Shown here: positions 32,861 through 44,744 of the stretch, piece by piece
Position numbering within the stretch: the first letter of the stretch is position 1
Layout: each line of letters starts with the position of its first letter
NCBI RefSeq assembly: GCF_023053635.1
Contig: NC_086173.1
Location: 135,503,197-135,567,196 of the forward strand
Direction: 5' to 3'
Source of the DNA: Elgaria multicarinata webbii
Taxonomy: Eukaryota > Chordata > Lepidosauria > Squamata > Anguidae
Length of the DNA stretch: 64,000 nt
Notes under the pieces: generated by a model
What the model saw: the letters and a program-made list of their open reading frames with translations, nothing else
Told to the model about the DNA's origin: nothing
Database searches by the model: none
Made by a program: the position numbers and the translations under genes

Positions 32861-34252
32861 GGGCGGACCTGATCAGCCGAATGGCGACTGGAATCCCCCT
32901 TCTGCTGTGGGGATTTCCTGCCCCCACCCTGCAGCAGCAAAACCGTGGGGGGTTTTCTGATGGAGCGGCAAAGCAGCGCCATGAAGGCAACCTCTACATT
33001 GACTTGATTGCCAAAGAACGCCTGTACATTGCAAAAGGTGCTGAAGAATTCTTTAGGGTGTGGTCAGTTTACACAACATGCAAGGCCAGGCCTATTATGC
33101 TCAGGCACTCCCAATCTTTTGGGGTTGGTGGGTACATTTGGAATTTTGGGAGTCTTGCGGGCACTCACGCAAAATGGCTAGAGGTTGGCCGGTCATAAAA
33201 TAGCTGCTATGGTGGGCCCGACCTGTCACAAAATACTCATTTCCCAAAAGTCAACTGGTGAGACTTGCCCAAGAACTTAAGCCCACCACAGAGGTGGGGT
33301 CTAAGTTCCAAAATATAAACCACCTAGGGTATTCTGCCTATAGGTGGGATATAAATGGAAATAACAACACAACACTCTTTTGAAATCAAATAAAAATGGT
33401 GCTGGAAACACCATTTTGCTTTGCAGCATGCCAGCCTCTCCATCATTGTTTTTTTTTTAAAAAAAAAATCTTAATAAAATATAAATCAGAAGAGGCAATT
33501 TGCCTGGCAGGGACGCAGAGAGGAGTCTGCAAGCACAGTGGTACTCATGGGCATCATGTTGGAGACCCCAACTGAACTAATAGAACAGCTGTCAGTCATG
33601 TTGGGACCCAGAACTCACTTTTAACCCAAACTGCAACATAGGTCCCACTGCTCTTTGTATTGTTTAACATCATAATATCGCTCTCCTCTATCCACGATGA
33701 CCAGAAAAAGAGGAGGGAATTTTCGCAGATACAGTGTGTCATGCAGAAATCTCCTTTTCTATGCAGTGATTCAAAGTAAAGGAGTGTCATTCTCCTTTCA
33801 CTCTGCTCCTCTTCCTCCTTCTCTCTCTCTCTGGCAGTCAAGCAAACAAGTTGGTGTCATTGATGAGACAGAGGACAAGGAGCAATAGCAGCTTGTGACA
33901 ATGGTGGTGTGAAAGTAGGTTGACTGAGGGAGGGGGCCCATTGAGGGTGTTTTGCCCAAGGACACCCCAAAACCTAGAGCTGGTACTAAACCCCCCCCCC
34001 CATACATTCTTTAGCAGCCGCATATTACATAACAAGATTAGTAGTAGCAGTGATCAAGCTGCATGCCAGATAATGTTGTCCACTGCTACTGATCTTGCCA
34101 CTGAATTCCGGGGTCACATTTTAAAAAACCCTGCTCTAGTGGACAAGGAAGCAACTTGGCCAAATCACACACGTGAAAGGCATACACGCGTGCGTGCGTG
34201 GAGAGAAGCAGACCGACATTACTGTACATCTCTTGTTTAGGGATTCTACCGT
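32861..34252. other. no gene recognised; L2-type tail near 33310
   Basis: At 33310-33370 accacctagggtattctgcc and ataggtgggatataaatgg form a degraded L2-type hairpin tail on the plus strand. T and A runs follow at about 33440-33470. The remainder is unassigned. Confidence 0.4.
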
Positions 34253-34721
34253 TAGAGTGACCATATGAAAAGGAGGACAGGGCTCCTGTATCTTTAACAG
34301 TTGTATAGACAAGGGAATTTCTGCAGGTGTCATTTGTATATATCGAGAACCTGGTGAAATTCCCTCTTCATCACAACAGTTAAAGCTGCAGGAGCTGTAC
34401 TAGAGTGACCAGATTTAAAAGAGGGCATAGCACCTGCAGCTTTAACTGTTGTGACGAAGAGGAAAGTTCACCAGGTTCTCCATATATATAAAGGACACCT
34501 GCTGAAATTCCCTCTTCATCACAACAGTTAAAGCTGCAGGAGCTGTACTAGAGTGACCAGATTTAAAAGAGGGCATAGCACCTGCAGCTTTAACTGTTGT
34601 GACGAAGAGGAAAGTTCACCAGGTTCTCCATATATATAAAGGACACCTGCTGAAATTCCCTTTTCAATACAACTGTTAAAGATACAGGAGCCCTGCCCCT
34701 CCTTTTCATATGGTCACCCTA
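34253..34721. mobile_element. hAT-like MITE (family A) with internal tandem duplication
   Basis: Ends as in the other family A copies, but it is 469 bp instead of about 318 bp. A 148-bp segment (34355-34502) is repeated immediately (34503-34650) and I see no difference between the two units. The junction repeat is TGAAATTCCC, a short sequence that occurs in both arms of the palindrome. No clear target-site duplication. Confidence 0.85.
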
Positions 34722-35707
34722 GAAATCCTACCTAAATTCTATCTCCCTGCTACAGACAAAACTGGAATAGTAGCTGCCTCATCACAAGTTTCCCACCCCA
34801 AAAGCTGGAAAAGAAGGACTTCTTTGGGCTTAATGTCTTGGAGATTATGGGGCTAAGAACCTAATTGATAAGGATATGGGGATCTTCATTCACAGAGTCA
34901 ACAAGAACTTCACCAAGTCTCCTACCTTAAAATGCTGTTCCACAGAGTGCGTCTTCGTGGTCTCTCTTTTCGTCTTCCTCCTCAGAGAGCTTAAACTTAA
35001 CCCCCTTTTTAGGGCAAATGCTTCATTGATTGTACAATTTTCTGCCAGGGCAGTAAAAAGCCCCCTGGTTCCATATTATCCCTGCTTACAAGGATAAGTC
35101 CATTGCATAAGCGGCAGGCTCGGCCCTACAGCGTCCTCCTGATCATAGAAGTGTGCGCTCTTATTGTAACTGGGAATGAGGGCAGGCACAGGCTCTCAAG
35201 AAGAAGAAAAACACAGCTAAAAGCTCCTGAACTGTGCTTGAGAAATTAATTCAACAGTTCCTCTTAAGGTTTGGGAGGCAGTCTGTGTTTCCCAGTGCCA
35301 GGACCTCAGATTTGCTCCAGAAGCAGCAGGGGCTCTTGCATCACTAACCTCCTTACCATTTCCCCAAATCATTAAACTAGGAACCCAGGCCAACCAAAAT
35401 TCACCTTTCCTTCTTAGGAGCAAGGCCTTTCAAGCTGAAAAATGAAAGAGATGGCAAAGGTTATTTCCACAGCTGAGAGAGAAAGAGGCAGGCTGCAACA
35501 GAACCTTGTGATGTTTCCTTGGACAGTGATAGGAAGGTTCCAGGATGGGTACAAAGGATGCACACAAAGATGGCAAAGATAACATAATGCAGTGGGAGGG
35601 GAAGAATGGGCGAGAGCCCGGGTTTGTGCTCATACCATGACCAGCCTTTTTACAGCCCCAGAACTGTATATTTCAAAGCAACCTGACATGCATGAATCAA
35701 GCTCTCG
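34722..35707. other. no gene recognised
   Basis: Unassigned. Open frames are short and without domain features. Confidence 0.4.
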
Positions 35708-35913
35708 TCATCACAACAGTGAAAGCTACAGGAGCCCTGCCTAGCGTGACCAGATATAAAAGATGGCAAGGTTCCTGCAGCTTTAACCGTTGTGATGAAG
35801 AGGGAATTTCACCAGGTGCTGCATGCATACAAATGACACCTGCTGAAATTCTCTTTTCTCTAGAACTGTTAAAGATACAGGAGCCTTGTCCTCCTTTCCA
35901 TATGGTCACCCTA
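35708..35913. mobile_element. hAT-like MITE (family A), left end missing
   Basis: Begins inside the element at cgtcatcacaacagtgaaag and ends normally with catatggtcacccta. About one third of the left side is absent. Confidence 0.75.
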
Positions 35914-35988
35914 CTCTTGGGTAGGTTATCTTCCCTTCCCACCCCAGGTTTCGTTTTGCTCCTAACTGTCCAAGGACAGGTAGTGATG

Positions 35989-36468
35989 GCCAGGTTATTT
36001 GAAGGAACGCCTCCTCCCATATGTGCCTGCCCGGACCTTAAGATCATCTACAGGAGCCCTTCTCCGTGAGCCCCTGCCAAAGGAAGTGAGGCAGGTGGCT
36101 ACTAGGAGGAGGGCTTTCTCTGTTGTGTCACCCTGGCTGTGGAACGAGCTCCCCAGAGAGGTCCACCTGGCGCCTACACTGTATTCTTTTCATCGCCAGC
36201 TGAAGACCTTTTTATTTTCTCAGTATTTTAACACCTAATTTAACTTAAATTTAAATTTTGCTGTTTTAATTCTGTATTTTAATCCTATATCCATTTCTGC
36301 TGTGTGGTTTTATCCTGGTTGTGCTTTTTATTTATTTATTTTTATTTGGGTTTTGAGATTGTTGGTTGTTTTATTACGTTCCTCATGGTTTTAATTTTTG
36401 TGAACCGCCCAGAGAGCTTCGGCTATTGGGCGGTATAAAAATGTAATAAATAAATAAATAAATTTGAT
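35989..36468 (+). mobile_element. L2-clade LINE, 3' end only
   Basis: Starts within the ORF2 tail (ERLLPYVPARTLRSS-type text, LWNELPREVHLAPTLYSFHRQLKTFLF...), followed by the 3' UTR, the hairpin gaaccgcccagagagcttc / ggctattgggcggtataaaa, and an (AATA)n tail. It is closely related to the copy at 38.4-39.7 kb. Compared with that copy it retains eight bases (gaagtgag) missing there near 39318. Confidence 0.9.
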
Positions 36469-36880
36469 AAGAACTTAGCAAAACTCACAAAGTTCTCCAT
36501 GTCCGAGACAAAAAGGACTTGAGATTAAAACAGATTTGGATGTGGAAGAAGCCCAAACTGACACATTTGTCCATTCAGCCCCAGGCCAAATGGACAAATT
36601 AAGAGCTTTGATTGTTTAGCTCTTAAAAGGTTTTAATGCCTATGTGTTCAACTATGTTACCATGTTAATGCTGAATTAGGGGTGCCACCTTTTTTTTTTT
36701 TTAATGGCAGGCTCCTCTTCTCTCTGGTTCTCTCCATTCTGAGAATAGCTGTACTGATTGAATTTGGCTGGTGCAGGTGTATGGGGTGGGGGACATACAT
36801 TTCTGATACGAATTTAGCAAAATTTACAAATCCTTCATATTTGTGAAAGAAAGGTCTTTTAAAAAAACTGAATGTGGGAG
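36469..36880. repeat. pair of diverged direct repeats
   Basis: tgataagaacttagcaaaactcacaaa-like text (split here: tgataagaacttagc, aaaactcacaaagtt) recurs at 36803-36878 with many changes, about 335 bases apart. The class is not recognised. The right copy ends in aactgaatgtggga, the left in cagatttggatgtgga. Confidence 0.4.
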
Positions 36881-38357
36881 AATGTGAAACCGGCAGACTT
36901 CCCCATACCTACAGACAAGGTGCAGCAGTTGGGCTTCGGGTTGTCAAGTTACAATCTGGCAACGCTCCTGGGGCTGCACGTCATTCCGTTTATAGATGGG
37001 TCCAAAGGCAAAGTCGGCGGGGCCAAACTGTGATTCCTATTGATTTTCAGCCTATTCAGAAGCAAGCAGAACAAGCCACTGCAAGTCTTCCCAGAGGTAA
37101 GCATGAGCAGCATGTCTACTCAGAAGTAAGCAGGGCAAAGCCCTGCAGGTCTCCCCAGAAGTAAGCAGGACAAGCAACAGGTGATTGGAGCTATGAGCTT
37201 TTCCCTGCTGAGCTTGAGAAAGGGAGTCTTTTTCAGCTCTCAGCAGGGGAAACCACTTACTCACTCCTGGGAGAGGGGGCAGGGTCTGGACCAGATGCTA
37301 GCAAGCCAAAAGTTCCCCATGCCTGCTGTAATGATTAATGATAAGGAGTAGAACAGATGAGTCACTTTAGATAGTGAACTGAATGGTTGTCTGGGCGCCC
37401 ACTCTTTATGCAGTAATGTGCATTGCTTCGCTGAATTAAAAAAGTGGTATGCCCTCCTGCTCATTCACGGCATGCAGCCCTGGACCTGCCTCACAGTTTT
37501 GCCTTGGTTCTAAAACACCCTGTTGTCTGTTGCACTAAATTCAGCCTTGCTTGAAAACAGGCTGTGAGTTGGGCAGCCTATGGACTGTGGCACTGCAAAA
37601 GTCTTTAGCTTAGCTAAAAGGTGCATTTTTGGAGACAGGGCCTAAAGGGCGGAACTGGTCTGCAGAAACTGAAATTAGTCATAAGTGTAAAGGAGAGATG
37701 GGCAGCGTTCTTAGCCAGCTCTCACCAGATTTAGCACAGGTAGGGTTGATACATGGGAATATAGCTAATAAAACATCATAAAAGCATGCATAGCATAAGC
37801 ACCCAGTAACAGGCTAAAATAATAAAAACTTAACGTGCTTAACTTACGAGGGCCAAGCGCACCTCTCTTGATCTTACATTCCTCCTGCCAGCCACCAACC
37901 AGCTGGACTGGGGAAGCCCCCCCCCCCCTCCTTAATACCACTCTCTGGCTCTTCCCCCCTCCCTTCTCGGCTTTGTTCTTCTGTCTGTTTTCACACCTCC
38001 CTTGGCCTGGCTGATCACTCAAGGCCATTTGACAGATAAGGTCCGGTGTTTGGCGCCTGCCTTCATCAGGATACCCTCCCTTCGCCAAGTGCTGCCCTCA
38101 GCCCTTTGTCCCTGACATTTATGATGCCATAAAAGTTAATTAAAAGAACCCTCTTCCCACACTACATCACCCATGTGCCTCTACCCAGCATAGGCTACTG
38201 ACTTTCCCTTACAATAAGCAGCAAAGCTTACACTCCTTCACTTTAGCTATGCTTATTTGTCTCTATGACACATTTAAAACTCTTTTGAATATGGATATTG
38301 TGGCAAGCAGATGTCTTTTTATTCAAAAGACTAGAAATGGGACTAGTTATTCTGAAG
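36881..38357. other. no gene recognised
   Basis: Contains a family E-like pair of phrases (ctcagaagtaagcagg, cccagaagtaagcagg) near 37120-37170. The rest is unassigned. Confidence 0.4.
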
Positions 38358-39835
38358 CAGGGCCAGCCCTGTCATTAGGCAGAGTGAAGCAGCTGCCTCA
38401 GGCAGCACATAAGGTGGGAGGATAGCAGAGCTGGGAGTTGGAGGTACTGCGTTGCAGTGGTTCCGCTCCTACTTGGATGGCCGATTCCAGAAGGTGGTGC
38501 TGAGGGATTATTGCTCTGTGCCGTGGCACCTAAGCCATGGGGTTCCACAGGGCTCTATTTTATCCCCTATGCTGTTTAACATATACATGAAGCCACTGGG
38601 GGAGGTTATCCGGAGATGTGGACTGAGGTGTCATCAATATGCGGATGATACCCAGCTCTACCTTTCCTTTTCATCAAATCCAGGTGAGGCAGTGACTGTT
38701 CTGAACCAGTGCCTGGGCATGGTAATGGACTGGATAAGGGCTAACAAACTGAGACTCAATCCAGACAAGACGGAGGTACTGTTAGAGGGTGGTTCATCTG
38801 TCTGGTGAGGTGATATTTGCCCTCTCTCCCCCTGAAGGATTGGGTCCGTAGTTTGGGGGTGCTCTTGGATCCAGAACTGTCACTTGAGGCACAGGTGAAC
38901 TCAGTGGCAAAGAGCACCTTTTATCAGCTTAGGTTGATACACCAACTACGCCCTTATCTGGACAGAGATAGCTTAGCTACAGTTATCCATGCTCTGATAA
39001 CCTCTCGTTTGGATTACTGCAATGCGTTATACGTGGGGCTGCCTTTGAAAACGGTCCGGAAGCTTCAGCTGGTACAAAACAGGGCAGCCCGTTTACTAAC
39101 AGGGACTGGCCGGCGAGATCACATTACGCCAGTCCTTTTACAACTTCATTGGATGCCAGTCCAGGTCCGGGCTCAATTCAAAGTGCTGGTATTGACATTT
39201 AAAGCCCTAAACGGTTTGGGGCCAGGTTATTTGAAGGAACGCCTCCTCCCATATGTACCTGCCCGGACCTTAAGATCATCTACAAGAGCCCTTCTCCGTG
39301 AGCCCCTGCCAAAGGCAGGTGGCTACTAGGAGGAGGGCTTTCTTCGCTGTGGCACCCCGGTTGTGGAATGAGCTCCCCAGAGAGGTCCGCCTGGCGCCTA
39401 CACTGTACTGCTTTCGTCGCCAACTGAAGACCTTTTTATTCTCACAGTATTTTAACACTTAATTTTAACTTAAATTTAAATTTTACTGTTTTAACTCTGT
39501 ATTTTAATCTTATATCAATTTTGCTGCATGGTTTTATCCTGGTTGTGCTTTTTATGCTGTATTTTGTAATTGTGCTTTTAACCTGTTGGTTGTTTTATTG
39601 TGGTTTTAATTTTTGTGAACCGCCCAGAGAGCTTCGGCTATTGGGCGGTATAAAAATGTAATAAATAAATAAATAAGCAGTGCAGTGCTGCAGTACAGAG
39701 TTGTGGGTGCTTTGCAGCCTGTCTTGCACCCCTTGTTCTCCAGTGTCCTGGAGTTGTAACATCACCATTGTTGAATGGGGTGCGTATGTATTTTATTTTT
39801 CACCTCAGGCGGCAAAATGTCTTGGGTCAGCCCTG
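38358..39835. mobile_element. hAT-like element split by an L2 insertion
   Basis: The left end CAGGGCCAGCCCTGTCATTA and right end CTTGGGTCAGCCCTG are inverted, in a manner typical of hAT elements. Near the ends gctgcctcaggcagca and acctcaggcggcaaaat are also partly complementary. An L2 LINE occupies 38440-39676. The residual host element is short and non-coding. I found no matching 8-bp flanks. Confidence 0.55.
38440..39676 (+). mobile_element. L2-clade LINE, 5'-truncated, reverse transcriptase
   Basis: Encodes FRSYLDGRFQKVVLRDYC, then PQGSILSPMLFNIYMKPLG with the intact PQG motif, the catalytic HQYADDTQLYLS, NPDKTEVLL, RLDYCNALYVGLP and LQLVQNRAARLLTG. Two lesions are visible: a frameshift near 38800 and an 8-base loss near 39318 compared with the sister copy at 35989-36468. 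The 3' end has the L2 hairpin and (AATA)n tail. The endonuclease is absent. It sits inside a hAT-like element. Confidence 0.92.
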
Positions 39836-40044
39836 CGATGAATACACTGCCCCTGAATCCCACATCCCCAATACCTTATCCCCTACTGAATCTGCGCTTA
39901 AATATATGTAACTGAATTGGACACCGATACTTCCCCTGTTTACCTTTGTCTCCCTTTGAATGTTAAGTTATAGACTCCTCAAAGTCAGGATCTGCTTTGT
40001 GTTGTTACTCTGTAGTAAAGGGCCTTGCGTGTTGATGACACTAA

Positions 40045-40267
40045 GGCCCCATTCAGAAGACACCTCAAACCATGGCTTTAACCATGGTGGTTAATCCAGA
40101 AAGCCAGGCCATGTTCAGAAGACACCTTAAACCAAGGCATTAACCACGGTGAGTCAGGCAAAAAGCCTTATTCACCATGGTTAAAACCATGGTTTGAGGT
40201 GTCTTCTGAACAGGCTCCAGCTTTCTGGCTTAACCGCCGTGGTTTAAGGTGTCTTCTGAACGGGGTC
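40045..40267. repeat. 223-bp palindromic MITE
   Basis: GGCCCCATTCAGAAGACACC at the left and its complement (with two changes) at the right. The motif cagaagacacct appears four times, twice in each orientation, together with repeated accatggttt blocks, so the element looks like a duplicated palindrome. Confidence 0.75.
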
Positions 40268-40510
40268 TATGTAAGCTAATAATATTTATTTCTTTATTTC
40301 TCTATCATGCCATCAATGGGCACAGTGCCCTTTAAATACAAGATGATGGGTGCCTGCCCTGAGGATATTGCATTTAAAAATGTGACACAAGTGAGACAAT
40401 ATAGGACAGGGGGTGGAATAGATGGAGGAGAAAACGGAAAAAGTTTTGTTTTGGAAATATCTGTACGCCGCCCAGAGGTCTTATTGATATAGGGCGGGAT
40501 ATAAATGCTA

Positions 40511-40541
<31 letters not shown>

Positions 40542-40545
40542 ATGG
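40268..40545 (+). mobile_element. SINE- or LINE-derived piece with L2-type tail
   Basis: Ends in ctgtacgccgcccagagg, atagggcgggatataaatgc and a long (AATA)n tail, the L2-type 3' end. The upstream part is not recognised. Confidence 0.6.
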
Positions 40546-41633
40546 CTGGGATGAAATACAATGCAAATCTATGGCTTATTCCAACCATAGTTAAGACCCT
40601 GCATTATGGCTTGAACTTCCAGACATAACAGGCAATTCACTATTTTGAGCTTTTCATCTGCTTTCATTGCCCATCCACTCAAACCTCAGATGTATACATT
40701 TAATCCTGTCTCCAGGGACTTTTGAGCTGTTAGTGAATGTGTCCCTCTGTTCGTAAGGGATCCGAAATGTAAATCCCTTTGGCGATCTGATGCTGGGTTG
40801 GGAGGGGGGAGTTTCCCTTGGTAGCCAGGAACCCCAGTGGACCAATTGCAGAAAGGGTGCTGAGGTAGAGAATAAGGAAATGAAGATTTTTGCTGCAAAG
40901 TCCCTTGGGATCCATGCTGGCAGGAGGTGGAAGGACTGAGGGGAACTGAGGGAGAAACAAGCCATAGAAAGCCACTGAGTAGATGATCGGGACTAGGAGA
41001 CAAGTCACCCACTTACCATGGCTTACTCTCAGGGTGGCTTAGCATGACATGCAACCTTGCTCCTCAAGTGATACAGTGGGAAAAGAGGAAAGCGTCAAAA
41101 GTGATGCTGGAAGAGGGAGAAACTGGGAAGGTTGTGTGAGGGAAGATTTTATAGATGGTATGCATGCCATGCTTACATAACCTTAATATATACATTTTAG
41201 GCCTAAAGCTAATTATATCTGAAAAAGGGCTATAAACAAGCACCTACAACAGATCAGTGTACTAGTCAAATGGACAACCTCTGATGTGTTATAACAAGTA
41301 TCATAAAATGTCTGTCAGCCACAACTGTGTTTTGTTTCACTCAGTTTCCTTGGCTTAGAAATCTACTATTTACACAAACTTTACTTTGCTAAATTGGTTA
41401 TGAAGAGGTTGCAAAGTGGACTAGTGCAGTCAAGCAGTTCACATAGCAATGCCTTATATAGCAATCCTTACTTCACTCACCCTCCAGAATGAAAATGAAC
41501 CGGAAGATGCTGAAATGTTGTTCCTGCTTAAATCTGACAACAGGTCACTATTCTACCACTTTAACAAACCTTGGGGAAAGCTGGCTAATCCAGAAATGTT
41601 ATCACTCCAATGGGTTAAAGCAGAGGGAGCGAT
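40546..41633. other. no gene recognised
   Basis: Unassigned. Overlapping open frames at 40654-41012 (minus) show no domain. Confidence 0.4.
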
Positions 41634-41790
41634 AGGAAGGGGCTGTGGATCAGTGATTGAGCCCATGGTTTGGTTGCAGAAGGTCCCAGGTTCAATCCCT
41701 TGCACCTCCAGTTTGGACTGGAAAAATCTCCTGCCTGAAACCCTAGAGAGACGCTGCCCATCACTGACCAGGTTTAGATGACATGCAGCA
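41634..41790 (+). mobile_element. tRNA-derived SINE
   Basis: A-box-like ggctgtggatcagtgattga, B-box-like ggttcaatccc, then gcacctccagtttggac, ctgcctgaaaccctagagag and cgctgcccatcactgacc. This is the common lizard tRNA-SINE body, missing its 3' part. Confidence 0.8.
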
Positions 41791-42072
41791 GCTCATTGTG
41801 GGTTATTTAACCTACGATGAGTTGCAATACCTGTGAGTGCCAAGTTGCGGATTCAAACCCCTTTCACGGGTTATCATGTCAAGCAAACCCGGCGAGCATG
41901 GATTATGCGAGACTTCAACAACCCTTGCATAACCCATGCTTGCCAGGTTCGCATGACACAACAACGCCAGAGCAGGGATTGCAGATTCAAAATGGCGGCC
42001 ACATGTACTTTGTACGCACTACAGCTTTACCATGGGTTAAATAACCCGCGTGGGCTGTTGCAATGATAGCGA
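41780..42072. repeat. imperfect palindrome (AACCCATGG family)
   Basis: gctcattgtgggttatttaac at the left pairs with gggttaaataacccgcg ... ttgcaatga at the right. The centre carries acccatgcttgcc / ggcgagcatggatt. MITE-like. Confidence 0.6.
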
Positions 42073-42259
42073 TTCAGGAATAGGGTCTTCCTGGGTTCTT
42101 GATTGAAAGTGGAAGCCGCAATAGATAGGAGGCAGTGCACTCACTAGCCGTTACATGTGAACTGAGTTTATATGCCTGTCTCTCTTCTGGAAAGGATCAC
42201 AGTCATTCTGAGAATGACTCATGCCATAATACATAAGCGACTTGCAGCATGATCCAATA
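42073..42259. other. no feature recognised
   Basis: Short unassigned interval. Confidence 0.4.
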
Positions 42260-42345
42260 AATCAGGGATGGAGAACCTATGGCCTACAATTCCCATCAGA
42301 CCTGAACATTGGCTATGTGGCTGGGGCTGATGGGAGTTGTAGTCC
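42260..42345. repeat. degraded family F palindromic element
   Basis: caattcccatcagacctgaa and ctgatgggagttgtagtcc pair across a gctatgtggctgg loop. Confidence 0.6.
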
Positions 42346-42689
42346 ATTCACATTTATTCATGCTTATTCATACAAATCCAATCATGTTCAAGGCCTTGTT
42401 CTTCTACATTCTTGACCATTCAGGGAGGGAAATGGAGTTGTGGAAAATGTAACACTATCTGAACAGTACTCAGCCAGGCCTGTAACCTCGGTATTAGAAT
42501 GGCCCATGGCCAGAACCAGGGTCTGGTTTGCATTATTGAATCACATGACAAGATTATACATTGACTTAGATTAACAGCAGTGGCTTCTCAGAACACACAG
42601 TTGCCAATAGTTGGATAGGTTCTCCAAAGCAACTCAGGAGAAAGCTGCTGCTTCTTTTTTTAACAGAAGAGACATGAGTTTTCTTTTTA
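42346..42689. other. no gene recognised
   Basis: Unassigned. Confidence 0.4.
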
Positions 42690-43185
42690 AGAACATAAGA
42701 AGAGCCATGCTGGATCAGACCAGGGGTCCGTCCAGCACTCTGTTCACACAGTGGTCAACCAGCTGTTGACCAGGGACCCACAAGCAGGACATGGTGAAAC
42801 AGTACCTTCCCACCCATGTTCCCCAGCAATTGGTGTATATAGGCTTACTGCCTCTGATACTGGTGGTAGCACATAGCCATCAGAACTAGCAGCCATTGAT
42901 AGCCTTCTCCCTCCAGGAAATTATCCAGCCCCCTTTTAAAGCCATCCAAATTAGTGCCTATTACCACATCCTGCGGTAGTGAATTACATAATTTAACTAT
43001 GTGCTGTGTGAAGAAGTACTTCCTTTTATTTGTCCTGGATCTCCCACCAATCAGCTTCATGGGATGATCCTGGGTTCTATTATTTTGAGAGAGGGAGAAA
43101 AATGTCTCCCTGTCCACACTCTCCATACCATGCATAATTTTGTACACCTCTATCAGGTCTCCCCTTAGCCTCCTTTTTCACTGGC
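42690..43185 (-). mobile_element. CR1 LINE, 5'-truncated 3' end
   Basis: On the minus strand: YKIMHGMESVDRETFF, RTNKRKYFFTQHIV and NLDGFKRGLDNFLE, the CR1 ORF2 terminus, then a 3' UTR ending in gaccaggggtccgtccagc / agaagagccatgctgg (plus-strand text near 42690-42750). Same subfamily as 190-697. Confidence 0.88.
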
Positions 43186-44097
43186 TAATTATATGAGGAG
43201 ACAAATAGGGAGGGGCATGGTTTCGTGGGGTACTGAAGTCATCACATACTTACTAAATCCATTTGAAAAAAGGTGTCACTTCCTTAAAACTGTCATTGGA
43301 CAACGTTGTCATTGTACAGGCTTCCATTTCAGCCAGTGGTACTTCTGTGAACTAGGGCAGGAAAGACCAGTTTTAATAGTCTTCAAGAACATCCTAGTTT
43401 CCAAAAAGTGTTTTTGTGTCATCTTACTGTATAAGCAGTCACCGTTCATGGATAGTGCCAACCATTGCCAGTATAGCACCCAAAACGGTGTTCCAGGTGA
43501 AGGCAGAGAACAAATAATTAGATTTTTCCACAGTAAGTATATGTATGGGTGTGTATACACACGCAGTTTCATTACACCTTTTAATTGCACCGTCACAGGA
43601 TTTTTTATTGCAGCTAATTCATTCACCTTGCAGAACTGCAAAGCTTATAAAACATATTTTCCCTCATCAGCATAATCATTGCTTTAAAAGTGTTTTAACA
43701 GAACTAAGGCTGAAATTCTATAAATCAGTGGATCTCATTCCTCACTCAATCCCACCCAATTTGAAAATAGCTGGGAATCTCAGCACTTAACAAATGTTTT
43801 GTTTATTTGTTTTACAAATCAAAGCACATGCTTAACCCTTATTTTAATCTGTCCCCCTCCCCCTCCGCCAGAGCTGGCAACAACTTCAAAACCAGCACCT
43901 CGTTATTATGAAAATCATAGGTTATAGGCCAAGGCCTTGTTAGCTTGTTCAATAATCTATTCCTGGTTAAAATGACTTTGATCTCCATTGTCAGAAAAAA
44001 AGTAATCTAGTGAAGGGTCAAGTTCAGACATTCTCCAAAGTTCTGAAACTTTTCCATGGCCTGCTTAACATTTAGATCCTAAATAGAGCTTGCAGGC
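43186..44097. other. no gene recognised
   Basis: Open on the plus strand for 160 codons (43193-43675), but no domain, signal or splice context supports a gene. Confidence 0.4.
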
Positions 44098-44519
44098 CTG
44101 GGATCAATCCTGCCATTAGGTAGGATGAGGAAGCTGCATCAAGGTGCTGAATTTGGGTGTCATAAAAGGGGACCAACTGGCTTGTTGTTTTAAATTTAAC
44201 CACACTAAATGGGTTGGTATGTGAGCAAACATAGCTACCTCACTACTCACCCATAAGGCCAGATCATTTACGCTCATGTTAAAAGAGCACTTGTTCCAAT
44301 ACAGATCCTTGGGGCACATCACTTTTTACATCCTTCCTTTGTGAGAAGTGTCAGTTTATTCCTACTCTCTGCTTTCTGTTATTTAAATGGTTTAACTCCA
44401 ATGGAAAAGGACACTGGAGTACAATGGGAGAAGACACTGGAGTTCAAAGTGATTTTTCTTGCTGAAATGTCGTTTCAGGGCTGTCCTTGTCATAAGACTT
44501 AATTTGTAAATGCTGCCTG

Positions 44520-44740
44520 CCATGAGAAAGTCAGTATGGAGCAGTGGATGGGATGTTGGACTTGGGCTGGAGAGACCTGCCTTTAGCCATGAAACTTACT
44601 GGGGGATCTTGGCCAGTCGCTGTCTCTCAGCTTAACTGATCTCAGAGGGCTCTGGTGGGAAAACTCCCATGTCTGCCGCCCTGAGCACCTTGGAAGAAGT
44701 GTGGATAGAAATGCAATACAGCATTAAAACAAACTAGCTG
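44520..44740 (+). mobile_element. tRNA-derived SINE
   Basis: ggagcagtggatgggatgttg, gccatgaaacttactggggg, ggccagtcgctgtctctcag and tgccgccctgagcaccttgg, ending in tggatagaaatgcaat. This is the same family as 16060-16215. Its first part, up to ctgcctttag, is also present in the other duplicate, whereas the rest is missing there. Confidence 0.75.
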
Positions 44741-44744
44741 TACC

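Noticed and set aside
41640-41710. Possible tRNA gene (A and B boxes)
   Set aside because: The A and B boxes are followed by SINE body sequence, not an acceptor stem.
43193-43675. 160-codon open frame (+)
   Set aside because: Starts in the edge of a CR1 fragment; the rest shows no family features.
44116-44322. Minus-strand open frame upstream of MCT copy 3
   Set aside because: It is a remnant of CR1 reverse transcriptase shared with 31.9-32.1 kb, not a host gene.
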